The notes under the pieces were generated by a model. That model did no database searches and had not been told where the DNA came from. It saw only the letters and a program-made list of their open reading frames with translations. DNA of 64,000 bases. Origin: Natronobacterium texcoconense (GTDB taxonomy: Archaea; Halobacteriota; Halobacteria; Halobacteriales; Natrialbaceae). The DNA lies in NCBI RefSeq assembly GCF_900104065.1, contig NZ_FNLC01000001.1, forward strand, positions 310,001 to 374,000. Reading direction: 5' to 3'. The position numbers and the translations under genes were made by a program. Below, piece after piece: positions 43,994 to 52,283 of this stretch; the stretch's first letter is position 1; each line of letters begins with the position of its first letter.

Positions 43994-45181
43994 ATGACTC
44001 GATCTGTCTGGATCAAGGCCGACGGTACCGTCGGCGACTGGGAGGACCGCCGGGCGCGGATCACCGCCGCGCTCGAGGCGGGTGTAGACTGGGTACTGGT
44101 CGACGAAACCGACGTCGGACGCGTCCGTGAACTCGGCGACATCAACGTCGCTGCGTTCCGAACCGGTGGGGACATGACGCTGGTCGACGACGCGGAAGCG
44201 GACGACGATGGAGCGTCGGGACCGGAACCCGACGCCGTCGTCGTCGGTAAGGACGGCGAGGGCGACGGGACGATCGATCTCCCCGAGGATCTGTCGGGTT
44301 CGGCGGACCTCTCGACGCTCCGTCGCGACGACGACCTGGAGCGGGGCGCCTACGTTCGTATCCTCGACAAGGAGTACGAGGCCTTCGCCGAAACTGCCGC
44401 CGAGGAAGCCGATCACACCATCGTTATCGGCGACGACTGGACGATTATCCCGCTCGAGAACCTGATCGCACGCATCGGCGAGGAGACGAACCTCGTCGCG
44501 GGCGTCACGAGCGCCGAGGAAGCGAAGACCGCCTTCGAGACGCTCGAGATCGGCAGCGACTCCGTCTTGCTCGATTCGGACGACCCCGACGAAATCCGCA
44601 AGACCGTCGAGGTCCGCGACGAGGCCGAACGCGAGACCCTCGAACTCGAGTACGCCGAGGTGCTCGACGTCGAACGCGTCGGCAGCGCCGATCGGGTCTG
44701 TATCGACACCGGCAACCTGCTCGAGCACGACGAGGGGATGCTCGTCGGTTCGATGGCTCGCGGACTCGTCTTCGTCCACGCCGAGACCGCCGAGTCGCCG
44801 TACGTCGCCTCGCGCCCTTTCAGAGTCAACGCCGGAGCAGTCCACGCCTACGTCCGGACGCCCGACGGCGGCACGAAGTACCTCTCGGAACTGCAAAGCG
44901 GCGACGAGGTGCAGGTCGTCGACACCGACGGCAACACTCGCGAGGCGATCGTCGGCCGCGTCAAGATCGAGAAGCGACCGATGTTCCGCATTGCACTCGA
45001 GACCGAGGACGGCGACCGCGTCGAGACGCTGCTGCAGAACGCCGAGACGATCAAGGTCGCGACCTCGGCGGGACGAACGGCTGTCACCGACCTCGAGGCC
45101 GGCGACGAACTCCTGCTGTACTACGAGGATACGGCCCGTCACTTCGGTGAGGCCGTCGAGGAGAGTATTATCGAGAAATAG
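43994..45181 (+). CDS. 3-dehydroquinate synthase II (archaeal shikimate route)
   Basis: 395 residues. This archaeal enzyme makes 3-dehydroquinate from the aldol product of aspartate semialdehyde and a deoxyketohexose phosphate, using NAD. Landmarks are SVWIKADGTVGDWEDRRARI at the start, the VLLDSDDPDEIRKTVEV middle part and the conserved region VCIDTGNLLEHDEGMLVGSMARGLVFVHAE. The protein is full length. It fits with aroD in the window, though no aldolase partner is here. Confidence 0.93.
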   Translation: MTRSVWIKADGTVGDWEDRRARITAALEAGVDWVLVDETDVGRVRELGDINVAAFRTGGDMTLVDDAEADDDGASGPEPDAVVVGKDGEGDGTIDLPEDLSGSADLSTLRRDDDLERGAYVRILDKEYEAFAETAAEEADHTIVIGDDWTIIPLENLIARIGEETNLVAGVTSAEEAKTAFETLEIGSDSVLLDSDDPDEIRKTVEVRDEAERETLELEYAEVLDVERVGSADRVCIDTGNLLEHDEGMLVGSMARGLVFVHAETAESPYVASRPFRVNAGAVHAYVRTPDGGTKYLSELQSGDEVQVVDTDGNTREAIVGRVKIEKRPMFRIALETEDGDRVETLLQNAETIKVATSAGRTAVTDLEAGDELLLYYEDTARHFGEAVEESIIEK

Positions 45182-45396
45182 GCAATTGTTTCTTCTTCCT
45201 GTCTGCTCGATATTGGTTATTGTTACCGTATAGCAGAACCACGCCGTTCGATCAGATATTGCGCTTCGACCAGTCAGTTAGCGATTGTGGTATACGATCG
45301 AACACTGATTTACGAGTAATATGGAATATTGTCGGTAATTTAGGCTGATTACAGACAAAATCTATTGCTTTTCATGTGGTATGTTCTCGTGGAACA
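45182..45396. promoter_or_regulatory. AT-rich spacer before the RnfC-like gene
   Basis: 215 bp, clearly richer in A and T than the flanking genes, with candidate TATA words such as TAATATG and ATTTAGG. It holds both the end of the DHQ synthase transcript and the promoter of the next gene. No hairpin or repeat recognised. Confidence 0.4.
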
Positions 45397-46626
45397 ATGA
45401 GCGTCCCGAAAGAGCAGGTACGGCAGTTCGAGGTACCAGAGTTCGCGGTCACCCTGCGAAACGCGGGTCTCGCCGGTGCGGGCGGAGCCGGATTCCCATC
45501 CTACGCCAAGTGGGAACACCTCGAGTCGGTCGACTCGCTGCTGGTCAACCACCAGGAGAGCGAGCCCAACTACTACATGGACAAGTGGCTTGGCCGGGAG
45601 CGGACCGAGGAACTGGCGGCGCTGTTCGACGGACTGCTCGAGTCGGCGTTCGACCGGGTCGTCGTCGCCGCCAAAGAGACCGACCGCGAGGAGTGGATCG
45701 AACCGCTCGAGGAGGCGACCGACGCGACGGTGTACGAACCCGCGGACCTCCCGGTCGACGAGGACGAGAGCGGGGTCGTCGTGGCCTACACCGACGACAG
45801 GTACGAGTACGGAATGGAAAGCGTCCTGATGCGACTCGTCGCCGGGGCCGTCGTGCAGGGCGAGGAGCTCCCAATGGATCACGGCTGGATCGTCCAGAAC
45901 ACCGAGACGCTCTGGAACGTCTTCCGGGCGCTCACCGCCGGCGAACCGATGACCCGGAAGTTCGTCCACGTCGACGGCCGCGTTCCCACCCACCGTTTCC
46001 TCGAGGTACCGGTCGGAACGTCGGCGACGGATCTCCTCGCAGCAGCGGGCCGAACGGATGGTCTCGACTCGAACGAGGTACTGCTGGACGGCGGGCCGGG
46101 CTGGTGTTTCGAGATCGACCGTTCGCCCGATCGGTTCGGTGTGCGCAAGCGAACGAACTGTCTGCTCGTGATGGAAGAATCCGTCGTCGAGGAGAACAAA
46201 CTCGGTGGGGACCGCGTCAACGTCCTGGCACCGGCGGCCTGGAAGGAATCGGTTCACGAAACCGAGCCGACGGAGACGCTCGCGCCCGATTACGTCGAAG
46301 TGTCGCGGATCACGAACCCGGCGCTCGAGGGCATCGTGACACCGAGCGAGCCGATCGTCCGGTCGGGCGACGAGGTCGAAGCGGGCGAGATGATCGCACG
46401 ACCAGCCGAGGGAATCAGCACCGCACAGCACGCGCCGATCGACGGAACGGTCGCCGACGTCGGCGACGAAACGATCCGTCTCGAGGCGACGGGAACGGAA
46501 GCGACGACGGAAATCGACGCGTATCGAATCTACTGGAGCTGGTGTGGCGACTGTGGGCGGTACCTCCCGGAGCCACAGCTCACGGCGGTCGACGCGAAGA
46601 CGTTCGTCTGTGACCGCTGTCGGTGA
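45397..46626 (+). CDS. RnfC/NuoF-like NADH-binding protein with C-terminal zinc ribbon
   Basis: 409 residues. AGLAGAGGAGFPSYAKW (about 22-38) matches the glycine-rich nucleotide site of NADH dehydrogenase F, RnfC and PduS proteins; a soluble-ligand-binding beta-grasp and a barrel-sandwich-like EGIVTPSEPIVRSGDEVEAGEMI follow. There are none of the Fe-S Cys clusters that such proteins usually carry. The C-terminus has CGDCGRYLPE and CDRCR, a zinc ribbon. The redox partner is unknown and no Rnf genes adjoin. ATG at 45397; a GTG at 45376 adds seven residues. Confidence 0.75.
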   Translation: MSVPKEQVRQFEVPEFAVTLRNAGLAGAGGAGFPSYAKWEHLESVDSLLVNHQESEPNYYMDKWLGRERTEELAALFDGLLESAFDRVVVAAKETDREEWIEPLEEATDATVYEPADLPVDEDESGVVVAYTDDRYEYGMESVLMRLVAGAVVQGEELPMDHGWIVQNTETLWNVFRALTAGEPMTRKFVHVDGRVPTHRFLEVPVGTSATDLLAAAGRTDGLDSNEVLLDGGPGWCFEIDRSPDRFGVRKRTNCLLVMEESVVEENKLGGDRVNVLAPAAWKESVHETEPTETLAPDYVEVSRITNPALEGIVTPSEPIVRSGDEVEAGEMIARPAEGISTAQHAPIDGTVADVGDETIRLEATGTEATTEIDAYRIYWSWCGDCGRYLPEPQLTAVDAKTFVCDRCR

Positions 46627-46654
46627 GCCGAAGGAAAACGTAGAGTGGGTCGGA

Positions 46655-46816
46655 CTACCGTCGACACGGCTCCAGGGCGCTCGACTGGCAGCGGACCCAG
46701 GCCGACGCGTTCCGACGGTCACAGATCACCAGCCCGTCTTCGTCCTCGTAACTCACGTACTGGTCGAACTCGACGCGGGGCTGTTCTCGAGGTCGATTGT
46801 CCTGTTCCGTTTTCAT
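46655..46816 (-). CDS. Short acidic protein (DUF7331-like)
   Basis: 53 residues. The ATG is at 46814-46816 and the stop at 46655-46657. The sequence includes QPRVEFDQYVSYEDEDGLVICDRR, then a Trp-containing region with Cys residues (WVRCQSS and LEPCRR). I recall a haloarchaeal DUF7331 family with this size and the phrase DGLVICDR. No function is known. It is convergent with the RnfC-like gene, 28 bp away. Confidence 0.7.
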   Translation of the reverse strand: MKTEQDNRPREQPRVEFDQYVSYEDEDGLVICDRRNASAWVRCQSSALEPCRR

Positions 46817-46954
46817 ATAGCGTAAACCGCCGCCACGAGGCGACGTTCGTTCGGTTGGTGACAGCGAGCGAACGGGGAAAAGGGCTCCGTGAGAACAGTA
46901 CTAGGGTGGTTATATTCCGGGGATCGAGTTCACAGGCCGCGTGATCGTCCGTGG

Positions 46955-47392
46955 TCAGTCCGGCCGCGTACTGACCGGCTCTTCCTGATCGTCGTCCTCG
47001 GCGGGCTCGAGTCGCGTCGTACACCAGTGACAGAACTCGAGGTCCTCGTCCAGTTCCTTGCCACACTCGGGGCAGGTCGGACCGTCGGTCGCGTCGGGGC
47101 CCTCCGGTGGGAATCCGAGGGCACGGAACGTCGCGTCGATCGCTGCAAAGAGAGCGACGAACATGAGGGCGAACTGCCCGATCGAATCGGTTCCCTCGGC
47201 GACGGTCTCTCCCATCTCGGTTATCGATTCCGCTGCAGTGACCTGTTCGGCAGGTGGGAGAAAGATTGCGACTGCAGAGAGATACAGGCCGGCGAAGACG
47301 AACGCTCGAAGCCAGTCCCGAATAAGCGCGTGGCCCGCTCCAGGAAAGAGAACCGAAAGCCCGCCGGCAGCGAGCGCGCGAAGCCATGTCAT
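46955..47392 (-). CDS. Membrane protein with C-terminal zinc ribbon
   Basis: 145 residues. Three membrane segments (about 5-20, 28-46 and 70-90), then CPECGKELDEDLEFCHWC, a CxxC pair set (about 106-123), and an acidic tail. Zinc-ribbon membrane proteins like this are frequent in haloarchaea and have no assigned role. The start ATG is well supported by the hydrophobic N-terminus. It is on the opposite strand from the HalOD1 gene downstream. Confidence 0.8.
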   Translation of the reverse strand: MTWLRALAAGGLSVLFPGAGHALIRDWLRAFVFAGLYLSAVAIFLPPAEQVTAAESITEMGETVAEGTDSIGQFALMFVALFAAIDATFRALGFPPEGPDATDGPTCPECGKELDEDLEFCHWCTTRLEPAEDDDQEEPVSTRPD

Positions 47393-47637
47393 CGGTATCT
47401 ACAACTATGAGAGAGCCAACGGGTTAACATTCCGATTCTGATCGAAGTCCAGTCTCACGGTCTCACCCCGACTGAACGGTCGATCGACAATAGCTGACCG
47501 ACGATCGGGACCGAATCGTTTCGAGACCCATTTCGACGATTCTCACTCGGTGCGGTCTCGACATCGTCAGACGCCTGGCAGACGTACGTCAGAAAATGAT
47601 CCCCCGGTCTTTTCTAGTGGTACGGTGGATCCCGAGT

Positions 47638-47919
47638 ATGGAACGGGGACGATCACCCTCAGTGAGCATTACCGTCGTAGAGGAGATTGCCAGACGCGAA
47701 GGCGTCGACCCGGTGGACCTGACGCCACCGTTGCACGACGTCGTCGATACTGACGCCCTCGACGCGTTGTTTCACACCTCCGGTCTCGAGGACGCGAACG
47801 GGAATCCGACCCTCGAGTTTTCGTACCACGGCTACCGAATTTGCGTCGATGGACCCGAAGCGATCGACGTCACGCCTGACGATCGGCGATCTGGTGCTTT
47901 CGGTTCGGGCGACAGTTGA
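47638..47919 (+). CDS. HalOD1 output-domain protein
   Basis: 93 residues, the typical size of a stand-alone HalOD1 domain. SVSITVVEEIARREGVDPVDLTPPLHDVVDTDALDALF is the conserved region (about 7-44), and it ends in a beta part, TLEFSYHGYRICVDG. HalOD1 proteins are a haloarchaeal signalling-output family with unknown partner. The ATG at 47638 has a TATA-like word at about 47608-47616, 25 bp upstream, fitting a leaderless start. Confidence 0.85.
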   Translation: MERGRSPSVSITVVEEIARREGVDPVDLTPPLHDVVDTDALDALFHTSGLEDANGNPTLEFSYHGYRICVDGPEAIDVTPDDRRSGAFGSGDS

Positions 47920-48190
47920 GGTTCGATCGGACTGACAGAAAACTGTCAACCTTTCTGGCTTGTGGCCTTTCAGTAAAAGTACACGAGCTCTCGAGTTACA
48001 ATATGAATGGACATACGTTTCGTTCAACTGAATGGTCTGCGAGTTAATTATATATGCTCTCGATTCACAGGATGATTTAGCACCAAAACGGGCGACGGGA
48101 AGGCGTGCCGGAGGTGGTCTCACTTCCGGCATGCGGTGGTTGCACAGGATACTGGTACTCTTTCCGACCGTTCTGGGTGCATCCATACAT
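47920..48190 (+). promoter_or_regulatory. Pilin promoter and structured leader
   Basis: TATA box TAATTATATAT at 48045-48055 gives a start near 48077 and a leader of about 110 nt. Inside it, a stem TGCCGGA with TCCGGCA (about 48106-48131) encloses a GGAGGTGG ribosome-binding-like word. An in-frame ATG at 48131, just after the stem, would lengthen the pilin by 20 residues. Confidence 0.45.
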
Positions 48191-48649
48191 ATGTTCGAAA
48201 CAGTAACGAAACGGTTGCACGGAAACGCGGACGAACGTGGTGTCTCACCCGTTATTGGAGTTATCCTCATGGTGGCGATTACCGTCATTCTGGCGGCTGT
48301 GATCGCGACGTTCGTCCTTGGCATCGGTGACGACATCCAGCAGGACCCACAGGCAGGCGTCTCCATAGATGACAGCGACTCGAGTGCCGTCGAAGTGTCG
48401 CTGACGTCGCTGGGGAACGCTGACGGTGTCGCTATCGTGGACGCTTCCGATGGTGGAGTTATTCCGGAGCCAGAGAGCGGCAACGCCGTCCTGAGTTCGA
48501 CCGGAATGACGGCGACGGTTACGGATGAAAACGTAAGCTACAGCGTTGTGGCGTACATCGGTGACGATTCCGAACTCGGCGAGAGCGACGTCCCTGACGA
48601 CGAACTCCGTTCGACGGCAGTGATCGACAGCTTCGAAGTCGAAGACTAG
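48191..48649 (+). CDS. Type IV pilin-like protein (archaeal PilA/Pilin_N)
   Basis: 152 residues. The prepilin leader [17 protein letters not shown] precedes the hydrophobic [20 protein letters not shown], the archaeal class III/PilA signal with cleavage expected after Gly 17. The mature part is acidic beta-rich. Adhesion pili are assembled with PilB/PilC, not present here. The ATG at 48191 gives the usual short leader; a longer in-frame start exists at 48131. Confidence 0.88.
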   Translation: MFETVTKRLHGNADERGVSPVIGVILMVAITVILAAVIATFVLGIGDDIQQDPQAGVSIDDSDSSAVEVSLTSLGNADGVAIVDASDGGVIPEPESGNAVLSSTGMTATVTDENVSYSVVAYIGDDSELGESDVPDDELRSTAVIDSFEVED

Positions 48650-48706
48650 TTCCGCTTCTCGGGGGCACCGATATTTCGGTCGTTTTGGGCTCCCGCTCGA
48701 GCGCTC

Positions 48707-49459
48707 TCAGAAGTCCGTTAGCTTCGCTTCCGTCGACCCCTTCGCGTCGAGACCGAACTCCGAGAGGCCGACGAACTCGAGGCCGTTGTCCCGGAGCGCC
48801 CGCTTTACGCGCTCGGAGGCGGAGGGCGCGACGAGCATCCCGCGAACGTCGTCGTTGGTCTCTTCATACAGCGAAACGTACCGCTGTAGCTGATCGAAGT
48901 GGTTCAGCGTCGCCTGAATGCGTTTGACCTCGACGACGACGGGAGTACCGTCGCCGTCGACGGCGTAGAAGTCGATGAACCCATACTTCGTCTCGCGCTC
49001 GTGCTCCACGATCCGGAGCCCTTCCTCGAGGACATCGGGATTCTCGGCGATGTACTCGTGCATCTCGGCTTCGGTACCCGACTCCTCGTAGGTCGCGCCG
49101 TCGGTGGCGTCGAACCGAGTGAGGCCGTAACACTCGTGGATACGGGCCTCCACGCGCTCGGTCGGATTACTGCGTCGAGCGAGCAGTACTGCTTCGCCCT
49201 CACTGACGCGCGCGGAGACGCTGCCCCCACCCGGCATCCAGTTTACGGGCTTGTGGCCGGTCGGCTGGTGGACCAGAAAGGTACCGTCCGGCTTGGCGAC
49301 GAGAATCCGCTCGCCAGGGCCGAGATAGCCGCTGGTTCGCCCCTCGTACTCCACTTCACACTCGGCTTCGACCGTCAACATCGCGCCGTTCCGGAACGCA
49401 GTCTTCGCCGCCTCGACAAACGCATCCGGATCCGGCGACTCGAGTTGCTCGAGGACCAT
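48707..49459 (-). CDS. nucS: Mismatch endonuclease NucS/EndoMS
   Basis: 250 residues. The N-terminal DNA-binding domain is followed by the RecB-like nuclease core: FIDFYAVDGDGTPVVVEVKR, carrying the catalytic Asp and E-V-K residues (about 160-180). NucS cleaves both strands at mismatches and is the non-canonical mismatch repair enzyme of archaea and actinobacteria. The C-terminal segment EAKLTDF may bind the sliding clamp, as in related proteins, but the motif is weak. Confidence 0.93.
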   Translation of the reverse strand: MVLEQLESPDPDAFVEAAKTAFRNGAMLTVEAECEVEYEGRTSGYLGPGERILVAKPDGTFLVHQPTGHKPVNWMPGGGSVSARVSEGEAVLLARRSNPTERVEARIHECYGLTRFDATDGATYEESGTEAEMHEYIAENPDVLEEGLRIVEHERETKYGFIDFYAVDGDGTPVVVEVKRIQATLNHFDQLQRYVSLYEETNDDVRGMLVAPSASERVKRALRDNGLEFVGLSEFGLDAKGSTEAKLTDF

Positions 49460-49865
49460 TCGTGAAAGCGGTGGCTCACCACGAGAGCAAAAATGTATTC
49501 GTTCGTGATCGTCGGCCGGTCAACTTGTGAACTCACGCGTCGAGTCCCTCTACTCGGTAGCGAAGTCAGGGCTAGCGTCGTTCGAATACGGGACAACGGT
49601 CGCTCTCGCTTTGCTCGGCCGCTGCAACTTCCCTGCTCAAATCGTTATGGCTGCGTCGACTCCCGAACTCGAGTTGCCCTGCGATGCGCCGCTCGGTGGT
49701 GTATAGTGTGGGGAGAATAGGCCGGCGCAGATGTCGAACAGATGCGAGACGGTCGCGCTCACTGCGTTCGCGCGCTGCGACTCGCGTGTTCGAATCTGCT
49801 TGAATTCATTTCCCCGCATCGCAGACCGCTCGCTATCGCTCGCGAGTATTGCGATGCGGGAAAAG
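49460..49865. other. 406-bp gap between nucS and tRNA-Pro with partial tRNA copy
   Basis: No gene is seen. AT words near 49485-49495 suit the nucS promoter on the minus strand. At 49719-49738 a 20-bp word repeats the tRNA-Pro 3' end. Further downstream are short sequences resembling palindromic spacers, such as around CGCTCGCTATCGCTCGCGAG. Confidence 0.45.
49719..49738. repeat. Partial direct repeat of the tRNA-Pro 3' end
   Basis: GGCCGGCGCAGATGTCGAAC here differs from the tRNA-Pro 3' end on the same strand (49869-49887) by a single inserted G. It is about 148 bp downstream of the tRNA. Duplications of tRNA 3' ends are a mark of integrase-mediated insertions, so this may be an old att site. 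Confidence 0.5.
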
Positions 49866-49938
49866 TGGGCCGGCGCAGATTCGAACTGCGGTTACGGCCA
49901 CCCGAAGGCCGAAGGATACCAAGCTACCCCACCGGCCC
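49866..49938 (-). tRNA. tRNA-Pro, anticodon CGG
   Basis: 73 nt on the minus strand. Acceptor GGGCCGG pairs with CCGGCCC. The anticodon arm is CGGCC-TTCGGGT-GGCCG, a perfect 5-bp stem whose loop contains TT, CGG and GT, so the anticodon is CGG (proline, codon CCG). The T arm is CGCAG-TTCGAAT-CTGCG. The 3' CCA is not encoded. No intron is visible. Confidence 0.95.
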
Positions 49939-50020
49939 GCAGTCGAATCATGAGCGTCGGGCAGTTTAACGCTTCCGAAAGACGTCATTGCTCGAGAAGC
50001 GATAGCGTTCCCTCGAGCGA

Positions 50021-50617
50021 TTAGAACCGTTCGTACCCGTCGGTGTCCAGGAAGTGATGACCGATTGTCACTGCCTGATCCGCGTGTAGTAGTTCGGGTC
50101 CGAGACGAATCCGTCGGTCGACGACGGCCTCGAGCACGGCCGTTTCCTCGTCGGTGAAGTCCTGGTGGTCCGAGAGGACGAATACGGGATCGGTCTCGAG
50201 GAGTTCGTCGGCTTCGAGAACTGAATCACCGTTTTCGTGTAGTTGAACGATCGTTCCCTCGAGTTCCTCGAGCGTGGCCTCGAAGCCGCGACGGTACACT
50301 TCGATCCCCGGGCTGGGTTCGGCAGGTAGTGCGCCGATGGCTTCGTCGCGGTGCTCGAGTGCTTTCCGGACGAGTGCGGCGGTGCTGCGTTCGTCGGGGT
50401 TGAGTCGCCGGAGGTTGCTCCCGTCGAACGTGATCGTGAGTTCGTCCTGTACGATCAGGTGGACGCGAACGTCCTCGCGGATGCCGTGGGAGGTGACGAA
50501 CGCGGCCGTAATCGACCGACAGAGTGCGTCGAGACGGCCGGCACCGCTCGCGAGGTCGTCCAGCGAGAAGTCGGGTTCGGTCGGGATTTCGTGCCCGATG
50601 AGTACGAACTGGCGCAT
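50021..50617 (-). CDS. trmY: tRNA (pseudouridine54-N1)-methyltransferase TrmY
   Basis: 198 residues, the usual TrmY length. It starts MRQFVLIGHEIPTEPDFSLDDLASGAGRLD and shows the SPOUT core, including VFVLSDHQDFTDEE near the end, the motif around the cofactor knot. TrmY methylates pseudouridine 54 to m1-psi in archaeal tRNA, using S-adenosylmethionine. pus10, which makes pseudouridine 54, is 2.9 kb away. The ATG at 50617 gives the family's exact N-terminus. Confidence 0.95.
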   Translation of the reverse strand: MRQFVLIGHEIPTEPDFSLDDLASGAGRLDALCRSITAAFVTSHGIREDVRVHLIVQDELTITFDGSNLRRLNPDERSTAALVRKALEHRDEAIGALPAEPSPGIEVYRRGFEATLEELEGTIVQLHENGDSVLEADELLETDPVFVLSDHQDFTDEETAVLEAVVDRRIRLGPELLHADQAVTIGHHFLDTDGYERF

Positions 50618-50664
50618 ACGGGCGAAACGGCGACGAGGGGGATAGCCGCCACGGTTTGGCTTCG

Positions 50665-51231
50665 TTATCCCTGGGCCCGCGACTCTCGTGTCACGTACTC
50701 GAGCGTTCGGCGAGCGTACTCGAGGCCGGGAGCGCCGTCGCGATACCAGACGATCGCTGCGAGGACGAACAGTCCAAGCTGGAACCATTCGTACGGCCCC
50801 ATCGCGTAGTAGTGCAGGACGGCGTCGAGGATGCCACCGACCGGCTCCTCTTCGGGGGCGGCGACGAACGGCCACAGGAGGAACTCGGTTCCCGAGAGAT
50901 CACCGGTCAGGGCCGAGGGCGGGATATCCGCCGAGAGATGCGACAGGTGACCGATGACGAAGGCGATACCGACGTCACGTCGCTCGAGTCGAGCCGCGAG
51001 CAGGTAGACGGTGGGGACGAGGATCGCGGCGAACAAAAGCGAGTGGCCGAGCGTTCGACCGCCCGGGAGGACGCTGACGGTCCAGGCGAGGGGCTTGTCG
51101 ACCAGGTCGGGAAACTGCGAGCCGACGGCGAGTGCGATCGCCGGGGCTGCAAGCGGCGGTCGGTCGAATCGGCGGTGCGTGTAGGCGGTGTACAGCAGGT
51201 AGCCGACGGCGAGATGTCCCCAGGGCCACAT
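50665..51231 (-). CDS. Membrane-bound metal-dependent hydrolase, YdjM type
   Basis: 188 residues. WPWGHLAVGYLLYTAY has the N-terminal His; GSQFPDLVDKPLAW and FVIGHLSHLSADI are the other putative ligand motifs of the YdjM family. Five helices are predicted. It is probably transcribed apart from trmY, on the same strand and 47 bp upstream of it. A relative lies at 17338. The activity is not known. Confidence 0.85.
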   Translation of the reverse strand: MWPWGHLAVGYLLYTAYTHRRFDRPPLAAPAIALAVGSQFPDLVDKPLAWTVSVLPGGRTLGHSLLFAAILVPTVYLLAARLERRDVGIAFVIGHLSHLSADIPPSALTGDLSGTEFLLWPFVAAPEEEPVGGILDAVLHYYAMGPYEWFQLGLFVLAAIVWYRDGAPGLEYARRTLEYVTRESRAQG

Positions 51232-51350
51232 CCGGCGAACGTTCCTCGCTCGGCGAAATAGGTGCTTCGACTCGCCGCGGCGGGTCGAGTCCTCCCTGGG
51301 TTGCATACCCAGGGACAAGGCTTCCCCGTCGGCCCGTATGGGATAGTTGC

Positions 51351-51575
51351 ATGGCGAAGTCAGACCCTTCACGGGGTTCGGAAACGGAGGCAGAGGCGGA
51401 TACACGGAATCCGACCGAGGGAAAACGACGGCTCCTCTCGGCGCTCGAGGGGCAGACGTGTCCGTCCTGTGACGACGACGGGACGCTCGAGCGAGGCCGA
51501 TACAAGGGAAATAGAGCGGTCGTCTGTGACGCCTGCGATACGCCGCGAGTGCAGGTGTGGAACCCGTCTTTCTGA
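51351..51575 (+). CDS. HVO_A0556-type zinc-finger protein
   Basis: 74 residues. The C-terminal half has CPSCDDDGTLERGRYKGNRAVVCDACDTPRVQVWN, two CxxC knuckles in a single zinc ribbon. The N-terminal 35 residues are polar and charged. From memory the haloarchaeal HVO_A0556 family has this pattern. It is divergent from the YdjM-type gene, with 119 bp between. Confidence 0.8.
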   Translation: MAKSDPSRGSETEAEADTRNPTEGKRRLLSALEGQTCPSCDDDGTLERGRYKGNRAVVCDACDTPRVQVWNPSF

Positions 51576-51592
51576 CCAGCGACCTCCCCTCG

Positions 51593-51793
51593 CTATGGGG
51601 TTCCCGACCGCGAGTGCGGGTAGTCGTGTCCGACGACGAGCGCGACGACGTGCAAGACGACCAGCCCCAGGAAGATCGAAAAGCGGGTCATCGAGTCGAT
51701 CCCGGTCGCGAATACGGGAAGATAGGCCAGCGGTAACAGCGTTCCGATCCAGAAGCCAGCGGCCGTGACGGTACTTCCGAGGTGCATAGTCAT
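51593..51793 (-). CDS. Small two-helix membrane protein
   Basis: 66 residues with two membrane helices (about 9-30 and 37-54) and a short charged end. No family is recognised. It is convergent with the zinc-finger gene (17 bp) and directly follows the gene at 51797 on the same strand with a three-base gap, so the two are probably in an operon. Confidence 0.6.
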   Translation of the reverse strand: MTMHLGSTVTAAGFWIGTLLPLAYLPVFATGIDSMTRFSIFLGLVVLHVVALVVGHDYPHSRSGTP

Positions 51794-51796
51794 TGC

Positions 51797-52003
51797 CTAT
51801 CGCATCGACTCGAGGTCGACGAACGAGTGCTCCTGAGCGACGATCCAGCAATTCATCAGTTCTTCCTCGGATGCTTCTCGCGGAAAGACGGCGCATTCGT
51901 CCGGTGCGTCGTCGTTCTCGACAGTGACGTGATCGAGTTCGAGCGTGCAGTCGTCGGGAGAGCCGTCAGCGGGACCCGTATCGATTTCGTTTCCGTGTGA
52001 CAT
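51797..52003 (-). CDS. Small acidic protein (DUF7511-like)
   Basis: 68 residues: an acidic N-terminus (SHGNEIDTGPADGSPDDC), a short beta region LELDHVTVENDD and a helix EASEEELMNCWIVAQEHSFVDLESM. The phrase MNCWI and the overall size match a haloarchaeal DUF7511-type domain I recall. No function is known. It precedes the small membrane protein gene. Confidence 0.65.
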   Translation of the reverse strand: MSHGNEIDTGPADGSPDDCTLELDHVTVENDDAPDECAVFPREASEEELMNCWIVAQEHSFVDLESMR

Positions 52004-52283
52004 TGGCAGACCGGCGTATCGGTTTCGCCGAGCGTGGCTACCCCAGTATGGGGTATAGTTATCGACGATCTACTCGAGAAAACGGAACGGTAGCGTCCGT
52101 CTCGTCCCGGCTTCTGATCGTTTAATTCGGCGAAAAAGAACACAATTAGTGCTGACGTGTACGATATCGCTACTCGAGCGTTCGACGGCGTTACGCCTGA
52201 TCGTCGATTCTATAAGGAGCGATTACGAGCGACGCCGATCGGTTTGGCTGTCACTACCGCAGTTCACTCGAGGGCCGAGACGA

